Source: Curtobacterium sp. MCBD17_013 (GTDB lineage: Bacteria; Actinomycetota; Actinomycetes; Actinomycetales; Microbacteriaceae). Taken from it: a stretch of DNA of 64,000 nucleotides. How positions within the stretch are numbered: the first letter of the stretch is position 1; each line of letters starts with the position of its first letter. Made by a program: the position numbers and the translations under genes. Below, one piece after another: positions 26,047 to 35,677 of this stretch. A model generated the notes under the pieces. The model saw only the letters and a list, made by a program, of their open reading frames with translations, was not told the DNA's origin and ran no database searches. The stretch is taken from NCBI RefSeq assembly GCF_003234565.1, contig NZ_QKTU01000004.1, positions 124,001 through 188,000 on the forward strand. The letters are read 5' to 3'.

Positions 26047-26799
26047 CTACCCGGCGGCGTCGACGTCCTTCGCGAGGGTACCGAGGTACAGCTCGATCAC
26101 CTTCGGGTCGTCCGCGAGCGCACGGCCGGTGCCCGAGTAGGCGTTGCGTCCCTGGTCGAGGACGTACGCCCGGTCGCAGATCTGCAGGCAGCGGCGGGCG
26201 TTCTGCTCGACCATGACGATCGAGACGCCCGCCTTGTTGATCCGTCGGGTGCGGATGAACGTCTCGTCCTGCCGCACCGGTGACAGCCCGGCGCTCGGTT
26301 CGTCGAGCAGGAGCACCTTCGGGTCCATCATGAGGGCGCGGGCCATGGCCACCGACTGTCGCTCGCCGCCGGACAGCGATCCGGCCCGCTGACCCCGCCG
26401 CTGGCCGAGGACGGGGAACAGGTCGTAGACGACCTCGAGCCGTTCGGCGAACGCCCGCGGCCGCAGGTACATCCCCATCTGCAGGTTCTCCTGGATCGAC
26501 AGCGAGGGGAACACGTTGTTCGTCTGCGGGACGAACCCGATCCCGGCGCGCACGAGCTTGTCGGCCCGGTGGTTCGTGATGTCCTCGCCCTCGAGGGTCA
26601 CGCTGCCGCTCCGGACCGTCACGAGCCCGAACAGCGCCTTGAGGAGCGTCGACTTGCCGGCGCCGTTCGGGCCGATGATGCCGATGAGCTCCCCCGGCGC
26701 GCACACGAGGTCGCAGCCGTTCAGGATGTCGACGCCCGGCAGGTAGCCGGCCACGACGTTCTCGGCCCGCAACACGGGCTCCCCGATGGTGGCGGTCAT
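26047..26799 (-). CDS. livF: Branched-chain amino acid ABC transporter ATP-binding protein LivF
   Basis: 250-aa cytoplasmic ATPase. Walker A GPNGAGKSTLLKALFG (about 40), Q-loop FVPQTNNVFPSLSIQENLQMGM, ABC signature LSGGERQSVAMARAL (about 142), Walker B VLLLDEPSAGLSP and switch VEQNARRCLQ. The order and the NNVFP Q-loop are LivF-type. Begins with a 4-nt overlap with livG, last gene of the four-gene operon livH-M-G-F. Confidence 0.93.
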   Translation of the reverse strand: MTATIGEPVLRAENVVAGYLPGVDILNGCDLVCAPGELIGIIGPNGAGKSTLLKALFGLVTVRSGSVTLEGEDITNHRADKLVRAGIGFVPQTNNVFPSLSIQENLQMGMYLRPRAFAERLEVVYDLFPVLGQRRGQRAGSLSGGERQSVAMARALMMDPKVLLLDEPSAGLSPVRQDETFIRTRRINKAGVSIVMVEQNARRCLQICDRAYVLDQGRNAYSGTGRALADDPKVIELYLGTLAKDVDAAG

Positions 26800-27803
26800 C
26801 GCGTGGTTCCTCCGATGTGGTCGCTCGCGGTCGGCGGCGCCGGGTGGTCCTGGTCGTGGGCGGCGTCCTCGGCCGCGACCTCCTGCTCGAGCTCGTCGAG
26901 CGTCTCGTCGCTGAGGAGCGCGTCGTCACCGAGGTCCGTGTCGTGGTGCGCGCCGAGGTAGGCGTCGATCACGGCCTGGTCCTCCATCACGCTGGCCGCG
27001 GGCCCCTCGGCGACCACGCGCCCCTCGGCCATCACGACGACCCAGTCCGAGATGTGCCGGACCATGTGCATGTCGTGCTCGACGAACAGGACGGTCATGC
27101 CGTCGTCGCGGAGGCCCTGGATGTGCCCGAGCAGACTCTGGGTGAGCGCGGGGTTCACACCCGCCATCGGCTCGTCGAGCATGATCATCGTCGGATCGGA
27201 CATGAGCGCCCGCGCCATCTCGAGCAGCTTCCGCTGCCCACCGGACAACGACCCGGCGTAGTCGTCCTGCTTGTCGAGGAGCGAGAAGCGGGCGAGCAGC
27301 TCGCGCGCCTTCTCGGTGATCTCGGCCTCCCGCTTGGCCCACAGCGGCTTGACGAGGGCCGTGAAGAACCGCTCACCGGGCTGGTCCGTGGCGCCGAGCA
27401 GCATGTTCTGCAGCACCGTGAGCCGGGACAGCGCCTTCGTGAGCTGGAACGTCCGCACCATGCCGGCGCGGGCCACCGCGGCCGCGCCGACCGAGCCGAG
27501 CGGACGGCCGTCGAACTCCCACGCCGCGTCCTCCGGGCGCCGCCGGGCGAGGGCGCGCGGCGCGGAGCTCGGCTTGTCGAAGCCCGTGAGCAGGTTGAAG
27601 AAGGTGGTCTTGCCAGCGCCGTTCGGTCCGATGAGGGCCGTGATCGCGCCGCGCTGCACCTCGAGGTGGTCGACGTCCACCGCCGTCATCCCACCGAACC
27701 GGCGCGTGATGCGATCGACGCGGAGCACGGGGTCGGGCTTGGCGGAACCGGGCGCGTGCGGGACGTCCCGGAGGGCGACGGCCGCGGTCGTGGGGTCAGA
27801 CAC
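26796..27803 (-). CDS. livG: Branched-chain amino acid ABC transporter ATP-binding protein LivG
   Basis: 335-aa ATPase. Walker A GPNGAGKTTFFNLLTGFDKP (about 57), signature LSGGQRKLLEMARALMSDP, Walker B IMLDEPMAGVNPAL, H-loop FVEHDMHMVRHI, all LivG-like. It is longer than usual (about 255 aa in most LivG): an insertion (about 80-100, PSSAPRALARRRPEDAAWEF) sits between Walker A and the Q-loop FQLTKALSRLTVLQN, and a highly acidic 60-residue tail (DTDLGDDALLSDETLDELEQE...) follows the ATPase domain. Overlaps livM by 8 nt and livF by 4 nt. Confidence 0.92.
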   Translation of the reverse strand: MSDPTTAAVALRDVPHAPGSAKPDPVLRVDRITRRFGGMTAVDVDHLEVQRGAITALIGPNGAGKTTFFNLLTGFDKPSSAPRALARRRPEDAAWEFDGRPLGSVGAAAVARAGMVRTFQLTKALSRLTVLQNMLLGATDQPGERFFTALVKPLWAKREAEITEKARELLARFSLLDKQDDYAGSLSGGQRKLLEMARALMSDPTMIMLDEPMAGVNPALTQSLLGHIQGLRDDGMTVLFVEHDMHMVRHISDWVVVMAEGRVVAEGPAASVMEDQAVIDAYLGAHHDTDLGDDALLSDETLDELEQEVAAEDAAHDQDHPAPPTASDHIGGTTR

Positions 27804-28782
27804 TGAACGTCAGCTCCTTCTTGTTCCCGAGGAGTCCCTGCGGGCGGAACACGATGAGCAGCATGAGCGCGACCCCGACGAGGACGTACGAGAACTGCTC
27901 GGCCTGCTGCGTGTTCATGATCGAGTTCGGGATGACGTCGCTCGCGAGCGTGCGGATGGCGAGCCGGACGACGAAGAACAGGACCGAGCCGAGCACGGGG
28001 CCGAAGACCGTCGCCGCCCCGCCGAGGATGAGTGCGGTCCAGATGAAGAAGGTCATCGAGCGGCCCATCGCGTCCGGCTGGACGGACGACGGCAGGACGT
28101 ACACGATGCCGGCGAGCGCACCGATCACCCCGCCGAGCACGAGCGCCTGCATCTTGTACGAGTACACGTTCTTGCCGAGGGAGCGGACGGCGTCCTCGTC
28201 CTCGCGGATCGCCTTGAGGACGCGCCCCCACGGACTCCGCGTGAGCGCGAACAGCATCAGGGACAACAGGGCGACGAGGCCCCAACCGACGATGCGGATC
28301 CACCAGCCGTTGACGCCGTTGTTCGTGAAGTCGAACCAGAGGATCCGCGTGCTGCCCTCGGGCAGGAACGACAGCGCGTTGAACGAGTCGCGGTAGCTCG
28401 ACCCGGTGAGGCCGTTCGACCCGCCCGTGACCGTCGTCAGGAGGCTGGAACGCCCCACCATCCGGATGATCTCGGCGCCCGAGATCGTGACGATCGCGAG
28501 GTAGTCCCCCCGCAACCGGAGCGTCGGGATGCCGAGGACGACCGCGAACACGATCGCCGTGAGCAGTGCGATGACGATCGCCAGTCCCACGGGCACGCCG
28601 TGGATGACCGCGATCGCGTACCCGTACGCGCCGAGCAACAGGAACGCGGCCTGTCCCATGTTGACCAGTCCGGTGAGCCCGAAGTGGATGTTGAGGCCGA
28701 TCGCGGCGATGGCGAACGCCGCCGTGGTGGGCGCGATCGCCTCGGCCGAGAGCGACGTGAGCAGGCTGACGAGGTAGTCCAT
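27796..28782 (-). CDS. livM: Branched-chain amino acid ABC transporter permease LivM
   Basis: 328 aa with about 10 hydrophobic segments. GLNIHFGLTGLVNMGQAAF is the conserved LivM start of the transport domain and ALRGDYLAIVTISGAEIIRM-like (seen as LRGDYLAIVTISGAEIIRMV) is the cytoplasmic coupling helix. GPVLGSVLFFVVRLAIR and LMLLIVFRPQGLLG close the domain. Located between livH (10 nt away) and livG (8-nt overlap). Confidence 0.93.
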   Translation of the reverse strand: MDYLVSLLTSLSAEAIAPTTAAFAIAAIGLNIHFGLTGLVNMGQAAFLLLGAYGYAIAVIHGVPVGLAIVIALLTAIVFAVVLGIPTLRLRGDYLAIVTISGAEIIRMVGRSSLLTTVTGGSNGLTGSSYRDSFNALSFLPEGSTRILWFDFTNNGVNGWWIRIVGWGLVALLSLMLFALTRSPWGRVLKAIREDEDAVRSLGKNVYSYKMQALVLGGVIGALAGIVYVLPSSVQPDAMGRSMTFFIWTALILGGAATVFGPVLGSVLFFVVRLAIRTLASDVIPNSIMNTQQAEQFSYVLVGVALMLLIVFRPQGLLGNKKELTFSV

Positions 28783-28792
28783 GGTCCGTTCC

Positions 28793-30184
28793 CTAACCGA
28801 TCCGTTCGGCGCGTCCGAAGATGCCCTGCGGCCGGAGCAGCAGCACGAGGATGAGGATGACGAGCGCGGTGGCGTACTTGAAGTCGCCGGGCAGCACGAG
28901 GTTCGTGAGTTCCACGACGATGCCGATCACCATCGAGCCGACGAGCGCGCCGTACGCCGTGCCGAGGCCGCCGAGCGTGACCGCCGCGAACATGAGGAGC
29001 AGCAGCTGCAGCCCGGTCTGCCAGTTCACCCCGTTGAGGACGAGCCCGAGCATGACGCCCGAGAGGCCGGCGAGGCCCGCGGCGAGGGTCCACACGAACC
29101 GGATCACCCGGTCCACGTCGATGCCGGACGCCGCCGCGAGTGCGGGGTTGTCGGACACCGCGCGGGTGGCCCGGCCGAGGCGGGTCCGGACGAGGAACAG
29201 GCCGGTCCCGACCAGCACGAGCACCGCGATGCCCATCGCGACGTACGACTGCACGGTCAGCGTCACGCCGGCGAAGTCGACCGTGCGCGGGTTGCCCTGC
29301 TGGATCCGCACCGTCGCCGCCCCGAAGAAGTACTGGAACGCGTACTGGAGCGCGATCGACAGTCCGATCGTCACGATCATGAGCTGCGTCAGGCTGATCC
29401 GCCGCCGTCGGAGGGGGCGCCAGATCACGGCGTCCTGCAGGTACCCGGTCGCCGCGCAGAGCACGACGACGATGATCCCGGCGAGCCAGATGTCGAACCC
29501 CAGGACGTTCGCGAACAGGTAGGCGAGGAGCCCGCCGAGCGTGACCTGCTCGCCGTGCGAGAAGCTCGAGAGCCCGGTGGTGCCGTAGATGAGCGAGAGG
29601 CCGACCGACGCGAGCGCGATGAGCAGCCCGAGGCGGATGCCGGATGCGAGCTGCTGCCAGGTCCGACCCCAGGTGACGCCCGAACCGTCGTCGAGGCTCG
29701 CGCTCGTCGCGCCCTTGACGGTGGTCAGCTGGAAGATCGTGCCGGCGTTCGACCCGACCGTGGCCTGCACGGGGCGCGCGTCCTGCTGCGCGTCGGCCAG
29801 GTACTGCCCCTGGGGCAGGGTCGTCTGATCGAGGGAGACCCGGTACCGGCCCGACGTCGTGATGCGGACGGACCAGCGACCGTCGTCCTCCGTCGTGGAG
29901 GTCTCGGCGAACCCACCGGGTCCCGTGACCCGGACCTCCGCTCCCCGGACCGGCTCGCGGTCCGAGTCGAGGATCGTGCCCTGGATGCAGCCGTTCGCGT
30001 CGCTCACCGTGCAGGTCGCCGCCGTGGCCGCGACCGCGCGCGGCGCTGACGCCCACTGGAGGCCCACGACCGCGGCGAGCGACAGCAGTGCGGCGAGGAG
30101 CAGGACGACCGGGCGGTGCCGGCCCACCCGGGTGCGGGGACGGCGCGTGTGCGGCGCCGTGCCCGTCGACGTCGTGGAACCCAC
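28793..30184 (-). CDS. livH: LivH-type ABC permease with an extra exported N-terminal domain
   Basis: 463 aa, where LivH is normally about 290-300. Residues about 175-463 are the permease: ASVGLSLIYGTTGLSSFSHGEQVTLG is the family's opening, then GIDVDRVIRFVWTLAAGLAGLSGVMLG and LRPQGIFGRAERIG at the end. The first 170 residues are new: a hydrophobic signal/anchor (about 25-50, VVLLLAALLSLAAVVGLQ), an Ala-rich cleavage-like site, then a carboxypeptidase-regulatory-like (beta-sandwich) domain: CTVSDANGCIQGTILDSDREPVRGAEVRVTG and GRYRVSLD, with a Cys pair. That domain should lie outside the membrane and might hold a substrate or partner protein. First gene of the operon. Confidence 0.9.
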   Translation of the reverse strand: MGSTTSTGTAPHTRRPRTRVGRHRPVVLLLAALLSLAAVVGLQWASAPRAVAATAATCTVSDANGCIQGTILDSDREPVRGAEVRVTGPGGFAETSTTEDDGRWSVRITTSGRYRVSLDQTTLPQGQYLADAQQDARPVQATVGSNAGTIFQLTTVKGATSASLDDGSGVTWGRTWQQLASGIRLGLLIALASVGLSLIYGTTGLSSFSHGEQVTLGGLLAYLFANVLGFDIWLAGIIVVVLCAATGYLQDAVIWRPLRRRRISLTQLMIVTIGLSIALQYAFQYFFGAATVRIQQGNPRTVDFAGVTLTVQSYVAMGIAVLVLVGTGLFLVRTRLGRATRAVSDNPALAAASGIDVDRVIRFVWTLAAGLAGLSGVMLGLVLNGVNWQTGLQLLLLMFAAVTLGGLGTAYGALVGSMVIGIVVELTNLVLPGDFKYATALVILILVLLLRPQGIFGRAERIG

Positions 30185-30286
30185 TGAGCCTCCCTCTCGG
30201 ACCGTCGGACGTCGACGGTTCCGGCACGACCTCCGTCCGATCGGGCGGTCCGTGCGGTTGCGCCGACAGTACGGAGCGTTTGTGTC

Positions 30287-30334
30287 ACCTGTGTTTCCAT
30301 CAGGTTCCCTGCGTGCTTCGTCACGGAACCGTGA
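30287..30334. promoter_or_regulatory. Two palindromes in the livH/guaB divergent spacer
   Basis: ACCTG-n9-CAGGT at 30287-30305 and a perfect 14-mer TCACGG-AA-CCGTGA at 30321-30334 sit in a clearly AT-richer part of the 351-nt spacer. Closer to livH (about 105-150 nt upstream of its ATG) than to guaB. Candidate operators for a nitrogen or amino acid regulator; no known consensus fits well. Confidence 0.45.
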
Positions 30335-30337
30335 TGA

Positions 30338-32038
<1,701 letters not shown>

Positions 32039-32056
32039 CACGGCTTCCCCGGGGAC

Positions 32057-32084
32057 GGGCCCGTCGACTCCGGTCGGCGGGCCC
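32057..32084 (+). terminator. Hairpin after guaB
   Basis: GGGCCCGTCGAC - TCCG - GTCGGCGGGCCC: 12-bp stem with one mismatch, 19 nt after the guaB stop. No T-run. It overlaps the first unit of the tandem repeat that follows. Confidence 0.6.
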
Positions 32085-32135
32085 GTCGCCGTTCCGCGGG
32101 CCCGTCGCCGTTCCGCGGGCCCGCCGCCGTTCCGC
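32079..32135. repeat. Tandem repeat, three 19-bp units
   Basis: GGGCCCGTCGCCGTTCCGC repeated at 32079-32097, 32098-32116 and 32117-32135; the third unit has one T-to-C change. Lies between convergent guaB and the LuxR-family gene. The 19-bp period is not a multiple of three and no reading frame is maintained, so it is non-coding and likely to vary in copy number. Confidence 0.85.
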
Positions 32136-32176
32136 GGCCCACGCGCGGTCGCTGGTGCGGGGAGGGTGGCCCGGCC

Positions 32177-34879
32177 CTAGACGTCGGCCCGTTGCCCCTC
32201 CGGCGCTCCCATGAGGTGCCACTCGTACGCGACCCGCACGGCTTCTGCACGGGAGCCGACGCCGAGCTTGCGGTAGATGCTCCGCACCTGCGTCTTCACG
32301 GTGTTCGGCGACACCCCCAGGTCGGTGGCGATGTCCTCGATGGAGCCCTGGGCCCGGAGCCGCGTGAGCACGACCCCCTCGCGGCGGGTCAGCCGCGGCA
32401 CCGTGAGGTCGCTCGAGTACACCGACGGGGCGTCCGCGAGCACCGGCCGGAGGTGCGGGGCCACCTGGTCGAACAACCCCTCGAGTTCGTCGCGTGGGAC
32501 GAGCCACCACGGGGTGGACAGGCCCCGCGCGCTGCTCACCGTCGCCGCCTCGTCGAGCGACGTCCGCGCGGCGTCGAGGTCGCCGAGCCGGCAGGACGCG
32601 ACCGCGCGGACGACGTGGAGCTCGGTCCGGGTCCGGGGGCTCGGGTTGCTCCGCCACATGAGCCGGTCGGCGAAGAGACGGGCATGTGGCGCGTTGCCCG
32701 CGAGGAGCAGCGCGCGCGCCTGGGCGCCGGCGACGCTCTCGCGCCCGTCGAGGAACGGGCGGAGGCCGGCGAGCGCGGCCTTCGCCTGCCGCGCGAGCAG
32801 CAGCAGGTCGGACTTGAGGACGTGCATGAGCCCCTGGTGGTGGTTGCTCAGGGCGTCACGGCCGTAGTGGCCCTCGGCGTCGCGGATCACCCCGAACCCT
32901 CCGAGGCCGTCGCCCTGGAGCAACAGTCGGAAGGCGCGGAGGTGCACGACGAGCGGCCAGTCCTCGAGGTCGTACGGCAAGGTGTCGAGCACCCGCATGT
33001 GCCGGTCGACCGTCGGGAGGTCCCAGGTCTCGAGTGCGGCGAGGGCGGCGGCGACGTGGACGGGGACCGCCCACACGCTGTGCCGCCACGGGAACCAGCT
33101 GCCGTCGCGCATCGCGAGGGTCACGAGTTCCCGACCACGCCGGACGTCCCCGCGCAGGACGTGCAGGTACGCGGAGTAGCCCATCGCCTGGATGCGCAGG
33201 TGCGGGTCCTCGTTCGAGCGGGCGAGCGGCGCGAAGTGCTGCAGGGCCTCCTCGTGGCTGCCGTCGTGCAGGTGCGTGATGCCGACCTGCATGTGGCCGT
33301 CCGCGCTCAGGCGCACGCCCGCTGCCGGCGTGGTGCGCATCGCCGTGAGCAGGTCCGGCAGGGACCGGGCGACCGCGAGGGCCCGTCCGAAGCTCCCGGC
33401 GCGGCGGAGGGACGCGACGCGGAGGACCGAGTCGCGGACGCTCTCCGCTCCGACGTCGGACTTCAACCGCTCGCGCGCCGCGGCGTCGGCCCGGGCGAAG
33501 GCCGCGGCCGGCACCGCCGTCCGCCCGCCGTCGTCGGCGAAGTGCATGGCCGCCTGCAGGTGGAGGAGCCAGGGGTCCGTCTCCATGTGGTCACGCGGCA
33601 CGACGGCGAGGATCGCCACGAGTTCGGCGTGGTGGTCGCGGCACAGCACCGCGTAGTGCTGTCGCGTCAGCGCGGCCAGGTACGGCCAGTCCTGAGCGGC
33701 GGCGGCGAGGCCCACGGCCTCCCGGATCTCGCCCTCCCCCTCGAGCAGGCGCGCTCCGGCGGCCGCGATGTCGGGCATGGAACGGTCCTCCTGCAGGGCC
33801 AGCTGCTCCGTGAGGACGCGCTTGACGACGGGGGTGAGCGTGAAGCGGGAGCGGCCGCGCACGCGGGTCCACGCGCCGAGCCCGGCTCGTTCCGCCACGT
33901 CGAGGAGCTGCGCGACCTGCGCCGCGTCGCCCTCGTCGCGGACGAGCATGTCCTTGTTCATGAACGGGAGGACCGCGCCGGTGACGATCGCCGGCCACGA
34001 CGCCGTCCCCCGCAGCCCCGACGTCAACTCGTCGACGATCTCGACGGCGATGCGGCGGACGACGGGCTCGAGCTCGTCGCGGTGCCACACCCGGTGCGGT
34101 TCGAGCGCGAGCTGGTTCGTCAGCCGCTGCACCGCGGTCGGCCAGCCGGACAGCCGCTCGTGCACCATCGCGATGGCGGGGCTGTCGAACGCGACACCGC
34201 GGAGCGTCAGGACCGCCGCGGTCTCCTGCTGGGTGAAGAGCAGGCCGGACGTGTCGAGGACCTCGACGTCGAACCGGGCCGCGACGGCACTCCCCTCGAA
34301 CGCCGTGCTGCGCCGCGACACGACCACGACCGTGCAGCGGGTGCGTTCGAGCAGCCAGGCGACGTCGTCCTCCACCGCCGCCGCGATCCCGGCGTCGCGG
34401 AGCCGGTCGAACTCGTCGAGCACGATGACCTCGTCGCCGTCGAGTCGGGTGAGCAACGCCGCCACGACCTCCTCGTCCGGCGCGTCATCGCGGTCGGGGT
34501 GCTCGGGCTGCGATCCGTCCGCTTCCCGTCGGAGCTGGGCGACCACGCTCCGCCACAACCCGCACCGTGTGTCGGTCTCGCGGGCGCCGTGCCACGCGAC
34601 GCGTCGTCCGCCCTCGGTGACCTCGCGGTCGACCCAGTCCGCCACCACGGTGGTCTTCCCGGTCCCGGCCGGACCACGGACGCACACGATCTGCGCGCGA
34701 GCGGCGTCGTCGAGCGCCTCGAGCCACCGCGGCCGACGCAGCTGGAACCGGCGCGGTCGCGGGTAGCCCGGCCGCGGTGTCCGACCACCTCCGCCTCGCG
34801 CCCGGGCGACGTCCGCCGCCTGTTCCGTCCCGACCGAGGTCAGCATCTCTTCCATACGCGTTCGCTCCGATGACCACAT
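32177..34879 (-). CDS. LuxR-family ATP-binding regulator (MalT/LAL type)
   Basis: 900-aa STAND-type activator. N-terminal P-loop NTPase: GPAGTGKTTVVADWV (about 70), VIVLDEFDRL (Walker B, about 150) and CTVVVVSRRS (sensor-like). A winged-helix/TPR-like middle (about 330-800, repeated helical pairs such as GDVRRGRELVTLAMRDG, LGDLDAARTSLDEAAT) should sense a ligand. C-terminal LuxR helix-turn-helix LTRREGVVLTRLRAQGSIEDIATDLGVSPNTVKTQVRSIYRKLGV. I chose ATG 34879 since AGGGG precedes it; starts at 34855 or 34978 are possible. Target unknown. Divergent from the phosphatase-purB genes across a spacer with three inverted repeats. Such proteins often control sugar or secondary-metabolite genes. Confidence 0.9.
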   Translation of the reverse strand: MWSSERTRMEEMLTSVGTEQAADVARARGGGGRTPRPGYPRPRRFQLRRPRWLEALDDAARAQIVCVRGPAGTGKTTVVADWVDREVTEGGRRVAWHGARETDTRCGLWRSVVAQLRREADGSQPEHPDRDDAPDEEVVAALLTRLDGDEVIVLDEFDRLRDAGIAAAVEDDVAWLLERTRCTVVVVSRRSTAFEGSAVAARFDVEVLDTSGLLFTQQETAAVLTLRGVAFDSPAIAMVHERLSGWPTAVQRLTNQLALEPHRVWHRDELEPVVRRIAVEIVDELTSGLRGTASWPAIVTGAVLPFMNKDMLVRDEGDAAQVAQLLDVAERAGLGAWTRVRGRSRFTLTPVVKRVLTEQLALQEDRSMPDIAAAGARLLEGEGEIREAVGLAAAAQDWPYLAALTRQHYAVLCRDHHAELVAILAVVPRDHMETDPWLLHLQAAMHFADDGGRTAVPAAAFARADAAARERLKSDVGAESVRDSVLRVASLRRAGSFGRALAVARSLPDLLTAMRTTPAAGVRLSADGHMQVGITHLHDGSHEEALQHFAPLARSNEDPHLRIQAMGYSAYLHVLRGDVRRGRELVTLAMRDGSWFPWRHSVWAVPVHVAAALAALETWDLPTVDRHMRVLDTLPYDLEDWPLVVHLRAFRLLLQGDGLGGFGVIRDAEGHYGRDALSNHHQGLMHVLKSDLLLLARQAKAALAGLRPFLDGRESVAGAQARALLLAGNAPHARLFADRLMWRSNPSPRTRTELHVVRAVASCRLGDLDAARTSLDEAATVSSARGLSTPWWLVPRDELEGLFDQVAPHLRPVLADAPSVYSSDLTVPRLTRREGVVLTRLRAQGSIEDIATDLGVSPNTVKTQVRSIYRKLGVGSRAEAVRVAYEWHLMGAPEGQRADV

Positions 34880-34882
34880 CAC

Positions 34883-34900
34883 GTACCCCTGACTGGGTAC
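34883..34900. promoter_or_regulatory. Inverted repeat GTACCC-CTGACT-GGGTAC upstream of the LuxR gene
   Basis: Perfect 6-bp arms immediately upstream of the start codon of the LuxR-family gene, overlapping its ribosome binding site. Position suits autorepression or translation control. Confidence 0.5.
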
Positions 34901-35003
34901 GAGGAGGCTAGGTGCGTGATCAGGCGGACGCGACGGCGAAACTTCGTACATCGCCGTTATCTCGCCCACGGGTGACATTCCGGAACAACACCGGGTCGTT
35001 CCA

Positions 35004-35028
35004 CTTCACCCGGTACCCAGAGGTGAAG
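35004..35028. promoter_or_regulatory. Inverted repeat CTTCACC-n11-GGTGAAG
   Basis: Perfect 7-bp arms with an 11-nt centre that itself holds CGGTACCC, echoing the arms of the repeat at 34883. Middle of the divergent spacer between the LuxR gene and the phosphatase. Confidence 0.5.
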
Positions 35029-35034
35029 GGCAAG

Positions 35035-35053
35035 ACCCTCCCGCCCTGAGGGT
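35035..35053. promoter_or_regulatory. Inverted repeat ACCCTC-n7-GAGGGT
   Basis: Perfect 6-bp arms, 7 nt after the preceding inverted repeat. Together they form a block of dyads unlike the rest of the window's spacers. Confidence 0.4.
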
Positions 35054-35140
35054 ATCTCGACACCGCTCGCGGGTCGAGCACGACCGACGACGGACCGTCC
35101 GGTGGACGGGGGTGCCCTCGCGTCGTGGCCGACGGTGCGC

Positions 35141-35146
35141 CATGAT
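35141..35146 (+). promoter_or_regulatory. -10 box CATGAT, possible leaderless promoter of the phosphatase-purB operon
   Basis: CATGAT ends 6 nt before the ATG at 35153; one deviation from TAnnnT. No ribosome binding site is visible, which supports leaderless translation. Confidence 0.4.
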
Positions 35147-35152
35147 GTGCAG

Positions 35153-35677
35153 ATGCCCTCGGCCGCCGACGTCCCGACCTCGTCGCCGTTCCGCATCTCC
35201 TTCGTCTGCAGCGGCAACATCTGCCGGTCCCCGATGGCCGAGGTCGTCTTCCGCCGCATCGTCGAGGAGGCCGGGGTCGCCGACCGCTTCGCCGTCTCGT
35301 CCGCCGGCACGGGCGACTGGCACGTGGGCGAACCGGCCGACGAGCGGACGATCGCCGCCCTCGCGGCACGCGGATACGATGGGTCCAGGCATCGCGCCCG
35401 TCAGTTCGACCCGGACCGGTTCCCGGAGTTCGACCTGGTGGTCGCACTCGACCGCTCCCACGAGCGCATCCTGCGATCGTGGGCCCCCACGATGGACGAC
35501 GCCGCGAAGGTGACGCTCATGCTGCGGTACGACGAGGCCTGGCCGCAGCACGCCGACGTGCCCGACCCGTACTACGCGGATCGGCACGAGTTCGACCGGG
35601 TCCTCGCGACCATCGAACGCGCGTCGCGGGCCCTCTTCCACCAGATCGAACCGGCAGTCCGTCAGGGAGCCCCATGA
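35153..35677 (+). CDS. Low-molecular-weight protein tyrosine phosphatase
   Basis: 174 aa. Catalytic P-loop C-x5-R: VCSGNICRSPMAE (Cys about 18, Arg about 24), then SSAGTGDWHVGEPADERT, and the general-acid DPYY near the C-terminus (VPDPYYADRHEFDRVL, Asp about 142). All catalytic residues are intact. Removes phosphate from protein tyrosines or arginines; target unknown. Its stop overlaps the purB start (ATGA), so they share one mRNA. Confidence 0.93.
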   Translation: MPSAADVPTSSPFRISFVCSGNICRSPMAEVVFRRIVEEAGVADRFAVSSAGTGDWHVGEPADERTIAALAARGYDGSRHRARQFDPDRFPEFDLVVALDRSHERILRSWAPTMDDAAKVTLMLRYDEAWPQHADVPDPYYADRHEFDRVLATIERASRALFHQIEPAVRQGAP

